Source: an uncultured Dialister sp. (GTDB lineage Bacteria > Bacillota > Negativicutes > Veillonellales > Dialisteraceae). Taken from it: a stretch of 64,000 bases of DNA. Below the pieces are notes generated by a model. That model ran no database searches, had not been told where the DNA came from, and was given only the letters and a program-made list of their open reading frames with translations. The first letter of the stretch is position 1, and each line of letters starts with the position of its first letter. Below are positions 50,558 through 59,572 of the stretch, in pieces. The position numbers and the translations under genes are program-made. The DNA is taken from positions 29,965-93,964 of the forward strand of contig CAKPQG010000008.1 of NCBI GenBank assembly GCA_934178345.1. The letters are read 5' to 3'.

Positions 50558-50661
50558 AACGCCCCGCAGGTGATGTGATATGATCCCCCTAAAGCAGACA
50601 AGGTAAATAACCAAACTGCTTTAGGGGGATCATATCATCAGTGATGCTGCGGGGCGTTTTT
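50558..50661 (+). terminator. double-stem hairpin terminator
   Basis: Outer 12-bp perfect stem AACGCCCCGCAG/CTGCGGGGCGTT (50558-50569 with 50647-50658), T5 tail. Inside is a separate perfect 22-bp stem (50576-50597 with 50616-50637) around an 18-nt A-rich loop. Together the hairpin covers about 100 nt. Confidence 0.88.
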
Positions 50662-50762
50662 GCGTGGGAGAAAGCCTTCCGGGAGCTCAAAGGCCTCACG
50701 CTTTATGCACCGCACCACATCGCCCTCCCCAAAGGAGCCGAAACCGCTGCGTCATTCCCTCA

Positions 50763-50791
50763 TTGCCAAAATCCCATCCGTGCTTTATAAT
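50763..50791 (+). promoter_or_regulatory. promoter of the small membrane protein gene
   Basis: TTGCCA (50763-50768), 17-bp spacer, TATAAT (50786-50791). This gap is free of heptamer repeats. Confidence 0.8.
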
Positions 50792-50827
50792 AGGTAACAT
50801 AAAACTTTGTACAAGGATGGTGCATCT

Positions 50828-51142
50828 ATGCCACAACTTATAGATTTATCAGATGTTCAGGATTTCCACGCGGCCCGTTTCCTGATTTACTGGCTGATCG
50901 CTTCAGTCGTGGCCGTGCTTACCGCTTACAGCATCAGCTATCAGCACAAAATGAAGTGGTTCCGTCAGAGAAAAGACAATGGCTTCATGGTGCGCCGCGG
51001 CGTGATGGGAAACTACAGCCTTCTCGGTGTGCCGCGCACGAAGGAGGGCTTTGCGATCACCTTCGGTATTTTTGCCGGAGCAGGCGTCATTTGGGCGCTG
51101 GTCGTCTTCGTCATTCTCCCTCTTCTGGGGTATGAGGTATAA
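50828..51142 (+). CDS. small two-span membrane protein of unknown function
   Basis: Unknown 104-aa protein. It has two hydrophobic spans (about 19-38, RFLIYWLIASVVAVLTAY, and about 78-100, FGIFAGAGVIWALVVFVILP) joined by a basic cytoplasmic-type loop with KMKWFRQRKDNGF. The start at 50828 follows AAGGATGG; an in-frame TTG at 50807 is less likely. It has its own consensus promoter and terminator, so it is a real single-gene unit. No family recognised. Confidence 0.8.
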   Translation: MPQLIDLSDVQDFHAARFLIYWLIASVVAVLTAYSISYQHKMKWFRQRKDNGFMVRRGVMGNYSLLGVPRTKEGFAITFGIFAGAGVIWALVVFVILPLLGYEV

Positions 51143-51192
51143 AAAACTGCATAGCATTTCCTGCGGATGGCACGGGGGCAGGAAATAAAGAA

Positions 51193-51228
51193 CAGGACCT
51201 GGCATTGAAAAATGTCAGGTCCTGTTTT
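51193..51228 (+). terminator. terminator after the small membrane protein
   Basis: 9-bp stem CAGGACCTG/CAGGTCCTG plus CATT/AATG with GAAA loop (51193-51224), then TTTTCGTT. Confidence 0.88.
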
Positions 51229-51234
51229 CGTTAG

Positions 51235-51921
51235 GGGGAAAGTGACTGGTGACTAGTGACTGGGGACTTGAATACTGCTTTCGGGCATCGCCCCATACAT
51301 ATTCGCGGCGCAGCCGCCACCACAACCCTGAAGTTTGAAAGCAGGGATGATTAGAAGCTAGGGATTAGTGGCTAGGGATTAGGAGCCTCGAGTGACTAGT
51401 GACTTGTGACTGAAATGCCAGCTCATGGCATCGTCACCATCTACACTCTGCGGCGCTTAGATCCTTCGACTCAGTTCTCATATTTTCAGATAAGCCATTT
51501 TTTAACATACGACGTTTTTCTCCGCTCAGGATGACGAAATGCGCCGCACCAACCCCTTTGAACCCGTAGAACCCACAGAATCCGCTGAACCTCTTTCGCA
51601 CGCAATCAAGGGGTAGCACGTCCCCGGGGCTAACCCTGAAGTTTGAAAGCAGGGATTAGGGATGAGTGGCTAGGGATTAGGGATTAGGAGTGACTTGTGA
51701 CTAGTGACTGAAATGCCAGCTCATGGCATCGTTACTACCTATACTCTGCGGCGCTTCCATATTTTTATGCGCCGCACCACCATTTCGCATTTCTCATTTC
51801 TAATTTCTCATTCAAGCGAAGCTTTCCAACGGAATTAAGGGACTGAACGTCCCATGAGCCATCCCGAACCAATTCCAAGCGTCTATCGCTTTTCACATAG
51901 TCCCAATTCATTATTTCGATA
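51235..51921. repeat. 687-bp repeat mosaic before the second OadB
   Basis: CTAGTGA units, short core, CTAGGGATTAG units, and a GCGGCGC core whose loop is filled by the GATCCTTCGACTCAG...CCGCTCAGGATGACG element (51449-51545). A CCTTTGAA/CCCGTAGAA block, linker, a second plain core (51752-51778) and GAAAT heptamers follow. No promoter recognised. Confidence 0.8.
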
Positions 51922-51933
51922 TAGGAGGTATTC

Positions 51934-53085
51934 ATGGAGAACTGGGAAAAAGTTTTAGAAGAATTATTTACCGGCGTCATGGGCATGTCCGACCCTACGG
52001 TCTGGATCATGTTTGCCATCGGCGCAGTCCTGATCTGGCTCGGCGTGAAGAAGGACTATGAGCCTATGCTGCTCTTCCCGATGGGGGTGGGCTGCATCCT
52101 GGCGAATATCCCAGGGCACTTCGCGGTCATCCCGACAGATGGAGGGGAACCGGGATTTCTGTCAGTCCTTTATCAGGCGGGCATCGCGAATGAGCTTTTT
52201 CCGGTACTGATCTTTATCGCGGTCGGCGCCATGTGTGAATTTGATGCGTTGATCCGCGCGCCGTATGTCATGCTTTTTGCCGCAGCGGCTCATTTCGGCA
52301 TTTTCGCAGCGACGCTGCTGGCGTCTGTCGTCGGATTTCCTTTCAACGAAGCCGCATCCATTGGTATCATCGGGGCGGCGGACGGCCCGACCACCATTTT
52401 CGTCGCGCAGAAATTTGCGACGAACCTTCTCGCGCCCCTGACGGTGACAGCCTTCTGCTATATGTCGCTTGTCCCGATCATCCAGCCTCCGATCGTGAAG
52501 CTCTTGACGACGAAGCATGAGCGCCGGATCCACATGGCGTATCGCGAAGAGAAACCGCTGTCTTGGACAGTCAAGTTCCTTTTCCCATTCATGGTCGTCC
52601 TCTTTGCAGGGATCCTTGCGCCGATTTCCGTGCCGCTCATCGGTGCGCTGATGTTCGGCAATATGCTGAAGGTCTCCGGTGTCTGCGACTCGCTCTCTGA
52701 CACCGCGCAGAATGAGCTCTCGAATCTCGTGACTCTTTTCCTCGGCATCACGGTCGGTGCGACCATGACGGCAGAGAATATCCTCACGCTGGATGTTTTG
52801 AAAATCCTCGCGCTGGGGGCTGTGGCTTTCGTCTTTGATACAGTAGGCGGCGTCCTCTTCGCCAAGGTCGTGAACCTTTTCCTCAAAAAGAAAATCAATC
52901 CGATGATCGGTGCATGCGGCATTTCCGCATTCCCGATGTCCGGGCGTGTCATCGCGAAGATGGCGCTCAAAGAGGACCCGACCAATTACATCATCCAGCA
53001 CGCCATGGGCGTCAATGTGGCAGGCCAGGTGGCATCCGTCGTGGCCGGCGGCCTCGTCCTCGCGCTGATTCCTGTCCTTTCGTAA
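51934..53085 (+). CDS. Na+-translocating carboxybiotin decarboxylase beta subunit (OadB family), copy 2
   Basis: Second OadB-type membrane subunit, 383 aa. It has the core EAASIGIIGAADGPTTIF with the conserved Asp (D150), IQPPIVKLLTTKHER, the NMLKVSGVCDSLSDTAQNEL loop, NPMIGACGISAFPMSGRV and HAMGVNVAGQVASVV. It is closer than copy 1 to classical oxaloacetate/methylmalonyl-CoA decarboxylase beta subunits, which usually have a long loop like this. AGGAGG precedes the ATG. A tiny gamma-like gene follows after nine bases. No alpha or biotin-carrier gene is near, so the enzyme it serves is unknown. Confidence 0.93.
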   Translation: MENWEKVLEELFTGVMGMSDPTVWIMFAIGAVLIWLGVKKDYEPMLLFPMGVGCILANIPGHFAVIPTDGGEPGFLSVLYQAGIANELFPVLIFIAVGAMCEFDALIRAPYVMLFAAAAHFGIFAATLLASVVGFPFNEAASIGIIGAADGPTTIFVAQKFATNLLAPLTVTAFCYMSLVPIIQPPIVKLLTTKHERRIHMAYREEKPLSWTVKFLFPFMVVLFAGILAPISVPLIGALMFGNMLKVSGVCDSLSDTAQNELSNLVTLFLGITVGATMTAENILTLDVLKILALGAVAFVFDTVGGVLFAKVVNLFLKKKINPMIGACGISAFPMSGRVIAKMALKEDPTNYIIQHAMGVNVAGQVASVVAGGLVLALIPVLS

Positions 53086-53094
53086 GGAGGCACT

Positions 53095-53214
53095 ATGACA
53101 AGTATCGAATCTTCCATCATGCTGACGGTCATCGCATATCCCATGGTCTTCGTGGTCATGGCGGTCTTCGCGGTGCTGACCTACTATCTGAATAAGCTCT
53201 TTCCGGGGGACTAG
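53095..53214 (+). CDS. 39-aa OadG-like gamma subunit
   Basis: A tiny gene nine bases after the OadB stop, with AGGAGG placed six bases before its ATG. It encodes 39 aa: MTSIESSIMLTV, one hydrophobic span (about 9-31) and the tail LNKLFPGD. The tail matches OadG/MmdD gamma subunits, which end their membrane span with a sequence of the LNKLFP kind. It is short even for OadG, since the usual Pro/Ala linker and C-terminal metal-binding part are missing. Position and spacing make it very likely translated. Confidence 0.78.
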   Translation: MTSIESSIMLTVIAYPMVFVVMAVFAVLTYYLNKLFPGD

Positions 53215-53640
53215 TGGCTGGTGACTGGTAGCTAGGGATTAGGGATTAGGAGTGACTAGTGACTGGTGACTAGTGACTTGTAACTTGAATGCTGCCTTCA
53301 GGCATCGCCCCATATATATTCGCGGCGAAGCCACCACAACCTTGAACCTTGAACCTTGAACCCTGAACCCTGAACCCTGAACCCTGAACCTTGAAGTTTG
53401 AAAGCAGGGATGAGTAGCTAGGGATTAGTGGTTAGGGATTAGGAGTGACTGGTGACTAGTGACTTGAATACCACCTTCGGATATCGCCATTATTTATACT
53501 CTGCGGCGCTTCATTATTTTTATGCGCCGCACCAACACTCATCACTCCTAACTCCTAACTGGCGAGCAAAGCTTTCATCCACAATCAGTGGACGAGCCGC
53601 CCCACGAGCTAACCCTGAACCCTGAACCCTGAACCTCGAA
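53215..53640. repeat. two composite repeats in series
   Basis: CTAGTGA units, core tail and short core, nine or more CCTTGAA/CCCTGAA units (about 53340-53395), then a second set of CTAGGGA units, a core (53510-53530), TCCTAAC units, the linker (53560-53610) and CCCTGAA units again. Confidence 0.85.
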
Positions 53641-53647
53641 CTTTCTA

Positions 53648-53676
53648 TTGTCTTTCTCTTCCCTGCCGTTTATAAT
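53648..53676 (+). promoter_or_regulatory. promoter of the M18 aminopeptidase gene
   Basis: TTGTCT (53648-53653), 17-bp spacer, TATAAT (53671-53676). Confidence 0.8.
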
Positions 53677-53710
53677 AGCTACATGATAACCATTCTCTAA
53701 AGGAGGCTTT

Positions 53711-55087
53711 ATGATGAAAGAAACATATAGCAGAACCAAGTCTGTATGGCAGCGCATGGACGCCGATGAACGTCAGGCTGTCATGGACTATGGTGAAAAG
53801 TACAAGGCATTCTTAGACACCGCGCGCACGGAGCGTCTGGCAGCGGATGAAATCATCCGTCAGGCAGAGGCTGCCGGTTTTAAGCCGGTCTATGATATGG
53901 ACTCCCTCAAGCCGGGCGACAAGGTGTACTGGAACCAGAAGGGCAAGTCTGTGATCCTGGCTGTCATCGGGGAAGAACCGGTGCATGCAGGCATCAAGAT
54001 CGTCGGTTCTCACATCGACTCCCCGCGCCTCGACCTCAAGGCAAATCCGGTGCATGAGCAGGATGGCATCGTGTATTTCCGCACACACTACTATGGCGGC
54101 ATCAAGAAGTACCAGTGGACCTGCATCCCGCTCGCGCTGATCGGCGTCGTATACACGAAGGACGGCAAGAAGGTCGACATCAATATCGGTCTCAAGGATG
54201 ACGATCCGATCTTCTACGTATCCGACCTCTTGATCCACATGGCACAGGATCAGATGAAGAAGACGCTCGCAGAAGGCATCACGGGCGAACAGCTCCAGGC
54301 CATCGCAGGGACAAATGCGGAAGAAGACCTGAAGCCGAAAGAAGTCTTCATGAAGATGCTGAAGGATACCTACGGCATCGAAGAGGAAGACTTCGCTGCT
54401 GCGGAACTCGAACTCGTCCCGGCCACCAAGAGCCGCGACGTCGGTTTCGACCGTTCCCTCATCGCTTCCTATGGGCAGGATGACCGTGTCTGCTCCTATG
54501 CGAACCTCGAAGCGATCCTTCAGGCAAAACCGGGTGTAAAGACTCAGGCAGCACTTCTGACCGATAAAGAGGAAATCGGCTCCTACGGCAATACGGGCAT
54601 GGAGTCCTCCTATTTCGTGAAATTCGTCATGAAGCTCCTTTCGCTGCAGGGGAAGAATACCATCCTTGATTTCTATGAAACCATGGAAAACAGTGAAATG
54701 CTCTCCGCTGACGTGAATTCCTGCCTGGATCCGATGTTTGCAGAAGTTTCCGAAAAGGACAATGCTTCCTTCCTCGGCTATGGCATCAATCTCACCAAGT
54801 ATGGCGGCGCTCGCGGCAAGTCCGGCAGCAATGATGCGAATGCGGAATTCCTGCAGAAGATCCGCACCATTTTCAATGAAGCCGGTGTCTGCTGGCAGAT
54901 CGGCGAGCTCGGCAAGGTCGATCAGGGCGGCGGCGGCACCATCGCTTTCATGATGGCAGACTGGGGCGCAGAAGTCGTAGACTGCGGCACCGCGATGCTC
55001 TCCATGCATGCGCCGTATGATCTCCTCTCCAAGGCGGATGCCTATGAGACCTACCTCGCGTACAAAGCGTTCTTTGAAAGTAAATAA
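53711..55087 (+). CDS. M18-family aspartyl-type aminopeptidase
   Basis: Zinc aminopeptidase of the M18 family, cutting N-terminal residues (often acidic) from peptides in the cytoplasm. The 458-aa protein has KIVGSHIDSPRLDLKANP (metal His), the central AALLTDKEEIGSYGNTGMES (catalytic and metal Glu) and the C-terminal CGTAMLSMHAPYDLLSKAD (metal His). AGGAGG lies four bases before the first ATG and seven before the second (53714), so the second may be the real start. Single gene between its own promoter and terminator. Confidence 0.93.
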   Translation: MMKETYSRTKSVWQRMDADERQAVMDYGEKYKAFLDTARTERLAADEIIRQAEAAGFKPVYDMDSLKPGDKVYWNQKGKSVILAVIGEEPVHAGIKIVGSHIDSPRLDLKANPVHEQDGIVYFRTHYYGGIKKYQWTCIPLALIGVVYTKDGKKVDINIGLKDDDPIFYVSDLLIHMAQDQMKKTLAEGITGEQLQAIAGTNAEEDLKPKEVFMKMLKDTYGIEEEDFAAAELELVPATKSRDVGFDRSLIASYGQDDRVCSYANLEAILQAKPGVKTQAALLTDKEEIGSYGNTGMESSYFVKFVMKLLSLQGKNTILDFYETMENSEMLSADVNSCLDPMFAEVSEKDNASFLGYGINLTKYGGARGKSGSNDANAEFLQKIRTIFNEAGVCWQIGELGKVDQGGGGTIAFMMADWGAEVVDCGTAMLSMHAPYDLLSKADAYETYLAYKAFFESK

Positions 55088-55095
55088 GTAGGAAA

Positions 55096-55130
55096 AAACG
55101 CCAGGCTCAGATGTTGAGCCTGGCGTTTTT
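55096..55130 (+). terminator. terminator after the M18 gene
   Basis: Perfect 14-bp stem AAACGCCAGGCTCA/TGAGCCTGGCGTTT (55096-55109 with 55115-55128) and T run. Confidence 0.93.
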
Positions 55131-55935
55131 GATTGGGTTCAGGGTTCAGGTTGATGGGTTCAGGGTTGTGGTGGCAGCTTTGCTGCAAAATATATATTTG
55201 CGGCGGAGCCGCCCTACGGGTGAACCATGAAGTTTGAAAGCGGAGATGAGTGGCTAGGGATTAGGGATTAGGGATTAGAAGTGACTGGTGACTCGTGACT
55301 GGTGACTAAATACCACCTTCGGGCATCGCCATAATTTATACTCCGCGGCGCATTTCGTCATCCTGAGCGGAGTGAAATGTCGGATGTTCGATCATGTAAA
55401 GGCAGAACAGTGAGAACTGAGTCGAAGGATCTGGCGCCGCACCACCATTCTTAATTCCTCATTCGAGAAAGGCTTTCATTCACGATCAAGGAGCGGCACG
55501 CCCGCGAGCGAGCCCTGAAGTTTGAAAGCAGGGATGAGTAGCTAGGGATTAGTGGTTAGGGATTAGGGGTGCCGAGTGACTAGTGACTAGGAGACATCAG
55601 GCTCTCGTATCGTCATTTCGAGCGAAGTCGAGAAATCTTTCTTGCAGACTGCTAAACGAAGGATGCGTGAAAGCAGAAATACGTAGCACCAAGGCGTCGT
55701 TTCCCTGCCGGTGCTTATGTGACACTGACCGCAGTGCAAGAAAGATCCCTCGGCTGCGCTCGGGATGACGACGGCGCGAAGCGCTATCAAAACTCCGCGG
55801 CGCTTCCGATTTTTATGCGCCGCACCACCACTCCTAACTCCTAACTCCTAACTCCTAACTTCTAACTAGAGAGCAAGGCTTTCATCCCCAATCAAAGGGC
55901 AGCACGCCCCACGGACTAACCCTGAACCCTGAACC
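55131..55935. repeat. 805-bp repeat mosaic before the TRAP gene
   Basis: GTTCAGG units, a short core, CTAGGGATTAGG units, an interrupted core carrying the CCGCTCAGGATGACG element (55344-55441, inverse orientation to the other two), linker pieces, a full CGTCATTTCGAGC element (55611-55770), another plain core (55796-55822), TCCTAAC units, linker and CCTTGAA units reaching the promoter. Confidence 0.8.
55611..55770. mobile_element. 160-bp palindromic CGTCAT...ATGACG element, copy 1
   Basis: Ends CGTCATTTCGAGC (55611) and GCTCGGGATGACG (55770) form inverted repeats, with inner AAATCTTTCTTGCA/TGCAAGAAAGATC arms. Same sequence as the copies at 63619 and 63856 but on the opposite strand. No coding capacity. 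Confidence 0.75.
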
Positions 55936-55965
55936 TTGAACCTTGAACCCATTCTCTGCTATACT
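55936..55965 (+). promoter_or_regulatory. promoter of the TRAP permease gene
   Basis: TTGAAC (55936-55941), 18-bp spacer, TATACT (55960-55965). The -35 box is a CCTTGAA repeat unit. A 6-bp hairpin TTCGGG/CCCGAA (55981-55997) lies in the leader. Confidence 0.65.
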
Positions 55966-56018
55966 GTACCAATACGACTCTTCGGGAAGAACCCGAAATG
56001 GAAGGATAGGAGGAAATT

Positions 56019-57986
56019 ATGAGTCAAGAGAAAGACGTCCGCCTGGAGGATGTGGCGGAAAGCAAGGCCGAGCTGGATGACAAAGCCCGGAAGATGCTGG
56101 AGGACAAGGACGCAGACTCCCGCATGCGTATTTATGAAGGACCGCTGGGGAAGGCCATCATCGTGCTTCTCTGCGTGTGGACTGCGTTCCAGCTGTATTT
56201 CACGACCATCGGTGCGATCAGCGCGATCAATCTGCGTGCGATCCACTGCATATTTTTACTGTTGTTTACTTTTCTGCTGTTTCCGACGTATAAGAAGGAG
56301 AAGCGCAGAAGGAAGCTGCCGCCGATCTGGGACTGGGTTTTCATTCTGGGTTCCATCGGCTCTTTCACTTACCTGATCCTGAATTACACGCGCATCGCGC
56401 AGACGGGCGGCCGTATTTCTGATATGGAGGTCGGCATCGCTCTTGTTGCGATCGTCTGCGTCTTTGAGGCAGCGCGCCGTGCATCTGGCAATCTTGCGAT
56501 TCTCGCGGCGGTCTTTCTGGCGTACAACTGGTTTGGCGCGTACCTGCCCGGATACTTCGGGCACAATGGCTTCACGCTGAAGCGCGTGCTCATCACCCAG
56601 TTCTGGGGGACGCAGGGCGTGCTCGGCACCGGTATCGGCGTATCGGCGACCTATATTTTCCTTTTCGTCGTCTTCGGTGCTTTCTTGAAGCACAGCGGCT
56701 TCTCGAAATTCATCAATGATTTCTCTCTGACGCTTGTCGGCCGCACATCCGGCGGCCCGGCGAAGGTGGCGGTCATCGCCTCCGGGCTCATGGGCATGAT
56801 CAATGGCTCGGCCATCGCAAACGTCGCGACGACGGGTACCATCACGATTCCGCTCATGAAGCGCACGGGCTACAAGAAGGAATTTGCCGGCGCTGTCGAA
56901 GCCGTGGCATCGACAGGCGGTCAGTTCACCCCGCCGATCATGGGCGCGGTCGGCTTCGTCATGGCGGAATTTCTGAATCTGTCTTACACCTATGTGGCGC
57001 TTGCCTCCATCACACCGGCGCTCCTCTACTACGTCGGTCTTCTGCTCGCGGTCCACTTCGAGGCAAAGCGCCTCGGGCTCTCCGGCATCGCGAAGGAAAA
57101 TATTCCAAACGCGATGGTCGTCATCAAAGAGCAGGGGCATCTGGTGCTTCCGCTCGTCAGCCTCATCGGGCTGATGTTTGCCGGCTTCACCCCGCTCTAT
57201 GCGGCCGTGATTTCCATCTTCGTCACCATCGGTGCCAGCTGGCTGCGTAAGGATACCCGCATGGGCCCCGCCAAGATCCTGGAAGCGGTCATCGAAGGGT
57301 CGAAGAGCGCGATCTCGGTCGGCGTGTGCTGTGTCATCATCGGCATCATCATCGGTACCGTCACTCTGACATCCATGGGGCTCAATATGGGCTACCTCAT
57401 CCTGTCTATCGTACAGGGAGATCACATTTACCTTGCCGGCTTCCTCGTCATGATCATGTCGGCGATCCTTGGCATGGGTGTCCCGGGCGTTGCTGCCTAT
57501 GTCATCGTGCAGGCCGTTGCCGTGCCGGTCCTCATCAAGGCGGGCGCGCTTCCGCTCATCGCGCACCTTTTCTGCCTTATCTATGCCTGCCTATCGAATA
57601 TCACGCCGCCGGTCGCCATGTCCGCCTATGTGGCATCCGGCATTGCCGACTCTGACCAGACGAAGACCGGCCTGTGGGCAGTCCGCCTCGGGCTCATCGG
57701 CTTCATCATTCCGTTCTTCTTCCTGGATAATCCGGTGCTCCTGATCGGCGTCGACAAGACAGCGACACTTTGGGAGTCTCTCTGGAGCATCTTCACCGCG
57801 ATGATCGGGACCTTTGCTCTCGTGGCCGGGCTTGAAGGCTGGATCATCCGGAAGGCCAGCGTGATCGAGCGCGTGATCCTCATCGCCGTCTCCCCGCTAC
57901 TCCTTTTCCCGGGCAGTCTGACGGATATCGCAGGCATTGCGGGTATTGCCGCCGTCTGCGTCTTCCAGTGGATGAGAAGAAAATAG
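56019..57986 (+). CDS. TRAP transporter fused permease (TAXI type)
   Basis: Fused small and large membrane subunits of a TAXI-type TRAP transporter, which uses an ion gradient and a binding protein to take up organic acids. The 655-aa protein has a soluble head (about 1-40), a DctQ-like part with about five spans, and a DctM-like part with about twelve. Typical blocks are AIANVATTGTITIPLMKRTGY, EAVASTGGQFTPPIMGAVGF and ITPPVAMSAYVASGIAD. AGGAGG precedes the ATG. The TAXI binding protein lies 440 bp downstream with its own promoter, whereas it is usually upstream. Substrate unknown; C4-dicarboxylates or glutamate are common for this group. Confidence 0.93.
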   Translation: MSQEKDVRLEDVAESKAELDDKARKMLEDKDADSRMRIYEGPLGKAIIVLLCVWTAFQLYFTTIGAISAINLRAIHCIFLLLFTFLLFPTYKKEKRRRKLPPIWDWVFILGSIGSFTYLILNYTRIAQTGGRISDMEVGIALVAIVCVFEAARRASGNLAILAAVFLAYNWFGAYLPGYFGHNGFTLKRVLITQFWGTQGVLGTGIGVSATYIFLFVVFGAFLKHSGFSKFINDFSLTLVGRTSGGPAKVAVIASGLMGMINGSAIANVATTGTITIPLMKRTGYKKEFAGAVEAVASTGGQFTPPIMGAVGFVMAEFLNLSYTYVALASITPALLYYVGLLLAVHFEAKRLGLSGIAKENIPNAMVVIKEQGHLVLPLVSLIGLMFAGFTPLYAAVISIFVTIGASWLRKDTRMGPAKILEAVIEGSKSAISVGVCCVIIGIIIGTVTLTSMGLNMGYLILSIVQGDHIYLAGFLVMIMSAILGMGVPGVAAYVIVQAVAVPVLIKAGALPLIAHLFCLIYACLSNITPPVAMSAYVASGIADSDQTKTGLWAVRLGLIGFIIPFFFLDNPVLLIGVDKTATLWESLWSIFTAMIGTFALVAGLEGWIIRKASVIERVILIAVSPLLLFPGSLTDIAGIAGIAAVCVFQWMRRK

Positions 57987-58350
57987 GGATGGGGTACTAG
58001 TGACTGGTGACTGGTGACTGGTGACTAGTAACTGGGAGACATCAGCCCCACGTATCGTCATTTCGAGCGAAGTCGAGAAATCTTTCTTGCAGACCGATAA
58101 ACGATGGATGTGTAAAAGCAGGGATTAGTGGCTAGGGATTAGGAGCCTCAAGTGACTGGTAGCTAGTGACTGGTGACTTAAATGCCACTTTCGGGCATCG
58201 CCACTATTTATACTCCGCGGCGCTTTTGATTTTTATGCGCCGCACCACAACCCACAACCCACAACCCTGAACCCTGAACCCTGAACCCTGAACCCTGAAC
58301 CCTGAACCCTGAACCTTGAACCCCTGAGCCCCACCTACCAATGCCCGCTC
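57987..58350. repeat. repeat mosaic between TRAP subunit genes
   Basis: CTGGTGA units, a half CGTCATTTCGAGCGAAGTCG element (58049-58090), CTAGGGATTAG units, core with GCGCCGC (58218-58245) and nine CCCTGAA units (58262-58322). Confidence 0.85.
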
Positions 58351-58358
58351 ATTTATAG

Positions 58359-58364
58359 TATAAT
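58359..58364 (+). promoter_or_regulatory. -10 box before the TAXI binding-protein gene
   Basis: TATAAT inside TAGTATAATAAT; no good -35. It suggests the binding protein is transcribed on its own, apart from the permease. Confidence 0.5.
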
Positions 58365-58426
58365 AATCACAACTTTATTATTCTCTATGGAGAAGAGTAG
58401 GATAGAAGAAAGAGAGAGGGATCATC

Positions 58427-59437
58427 ATGACAAAAAAATGGAAAAAAGCGATCGCGCTGTCACTGGCAGCTCTGACCCTGACCGAAGCTCTGGCCGGATG
58501 CGGGGATGACAAGAAAGCAGCTTCCGGCGCGGCGAAACCGGCGGCGGGACAGACGATCAAGATCAATTTCCCGACGGCGGGAGCTTCGGGTGCGCTCTAT
58601 GCGGTGGGCGCAGCGATCACGAACATGTGGAGCAGTCAGGTACCGGGCGTGCAGGCTTCCAGCCAGGCATCGGCCGGCGGCATCGCAAATCTGAACATGG
58701 TATCCGAAGGCGAAGCACAGGTATCCATTGCGATTTCTTCCAATGTCTACCAGTGTCTGAATGGTACGGACAGCTTCAAGGATCACGCTTACAAGGATCT
58801 GAAAGCGATCGGCGGTCTGTACCTGAATCCGAATCAGGTCGTTGCTACGGCGAATTCCGGGATCAACAGCCTGAAGGACGTGAAAGGGAAGCATTTTGCC
58901 GTGGCATCGGCGGGCTCTTCTGTTTATAACGAATGCGAGACACACTTCACGGCAGCGGGTCTTTCTTTCCCTGATGACATCAAAGCGGAATACATCACCT
59001 TCACCGATGCGGCGGATATGCTGCAGAACGGTTCCATCGACGGTGCATGGATCATGTCCGGCGCTCCGGCTTCCGCTGTGACGCAGGCACTGACGGGCGG
59101 CGCACATCTGGTGGAAATCGATGATAACCTCATCAAAGACCTGAAGGCGAAGTACCCGTGGTACACCAGCTATACGATCAAGGCGGGCACCTATCCGAAT
59201 CAGGATAAGGACGTCAAGACATCGGCGATCAAGATGGTCATGTTCTGCCGCGGCGATCTGCCGGAGGATGTGGTCTACCAGCTGACGAAGACCCTCTGGG
59301 AACACATGGATGAGCTCGGACAGTCTCAGAAAAATCTGAAAGGTCTCACCGCTGAAAATGCAGTGAAGGACATCGCGGACATTCCGCTTCACCCGGGCGC
59401 TGCCAAGTACTATAAGGAAATCGGCGTGCTGAAATAA
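58427..59437 (+). CDS. TAXI-family TRAP solute-binding lipoprotein
   Basis: Periplasmic binding protein for the TRAP permease just upstream. The 336-aa precursor has a lipoprotein signal: basic head MTKKWKKA, hydrophobic core and the lipobox LAGC with C25 as the lipid-anchored residue. The mature part has the TAXI features INFPTAGASGALYAVGAAI, VQASSQASAGGIANLNMV, QVSIAISSNVY and IDGAWIMSGAPASAV. It is followed by a terminator. Pairing with the permease is very likely although gene order is inverted and a promoter lies between. Confidence 0.93.
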   Translation: MTKKWKKAIALSLAALTLTEALAGCGDDKKAASGAAKPAAGQTIKINFPTAGASGALYAVGAAITNMWSSQVPGVQASSQASAGGIANLNMVSEGEAQVSIAISSNVYQCLNGTDSFKDHAYKDLKAIGGLYLNPNQVVATANSGINSLKDVKGKHFAVASAGSSVYNECETHFTAAGLSFPDDIKAEYITFTDAADMLQNGSIDGAWIMSGAPASAVTQALTGGAHLVEIDDNLIKDLKAKYPWYTSYTIKAGTYPNQDKDVKTSAIKMVMFCRGDLPEDVVYQLTKTLWEHMDELGQSQKNLKGLTAENAVKDIADIPLHPGAAKYYKEIGVLK

Positions 59438-59444
59438 GGCATAT

Positions 59445-59471
59445 AAAAAGAGGCTCTGAGAGCCTCTTTTT
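59445..59471 (+). terminator. terminator after the TAXI gene
   Basis: Perfect 12-bp stem AAAAAGAGGCTC/GAGCCTCTTTTT with TGA loop, self-providing its U-tract. Confidence 0.92.
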
Positions 59472-59499
59472 GCGTGGAGAGAAGCGCACAGCCATTCTC

Positions 59500-59528
59500 T
59501 TACCTCGCCCTGTGCGGCAGGCTATAAT
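59500..59528 (+). promoter_or_regulatory. promoter of sbcD-sbcC
   Basis: TTACCT (59500-59505), 17-bp spacer, TATAAT (59523-59528). Confidence 0.6.
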
Positions 59529-59572
59529 AATGACAGATCCGTGTTTCTTAAAGGCTCATAAGAGGAGGTACC

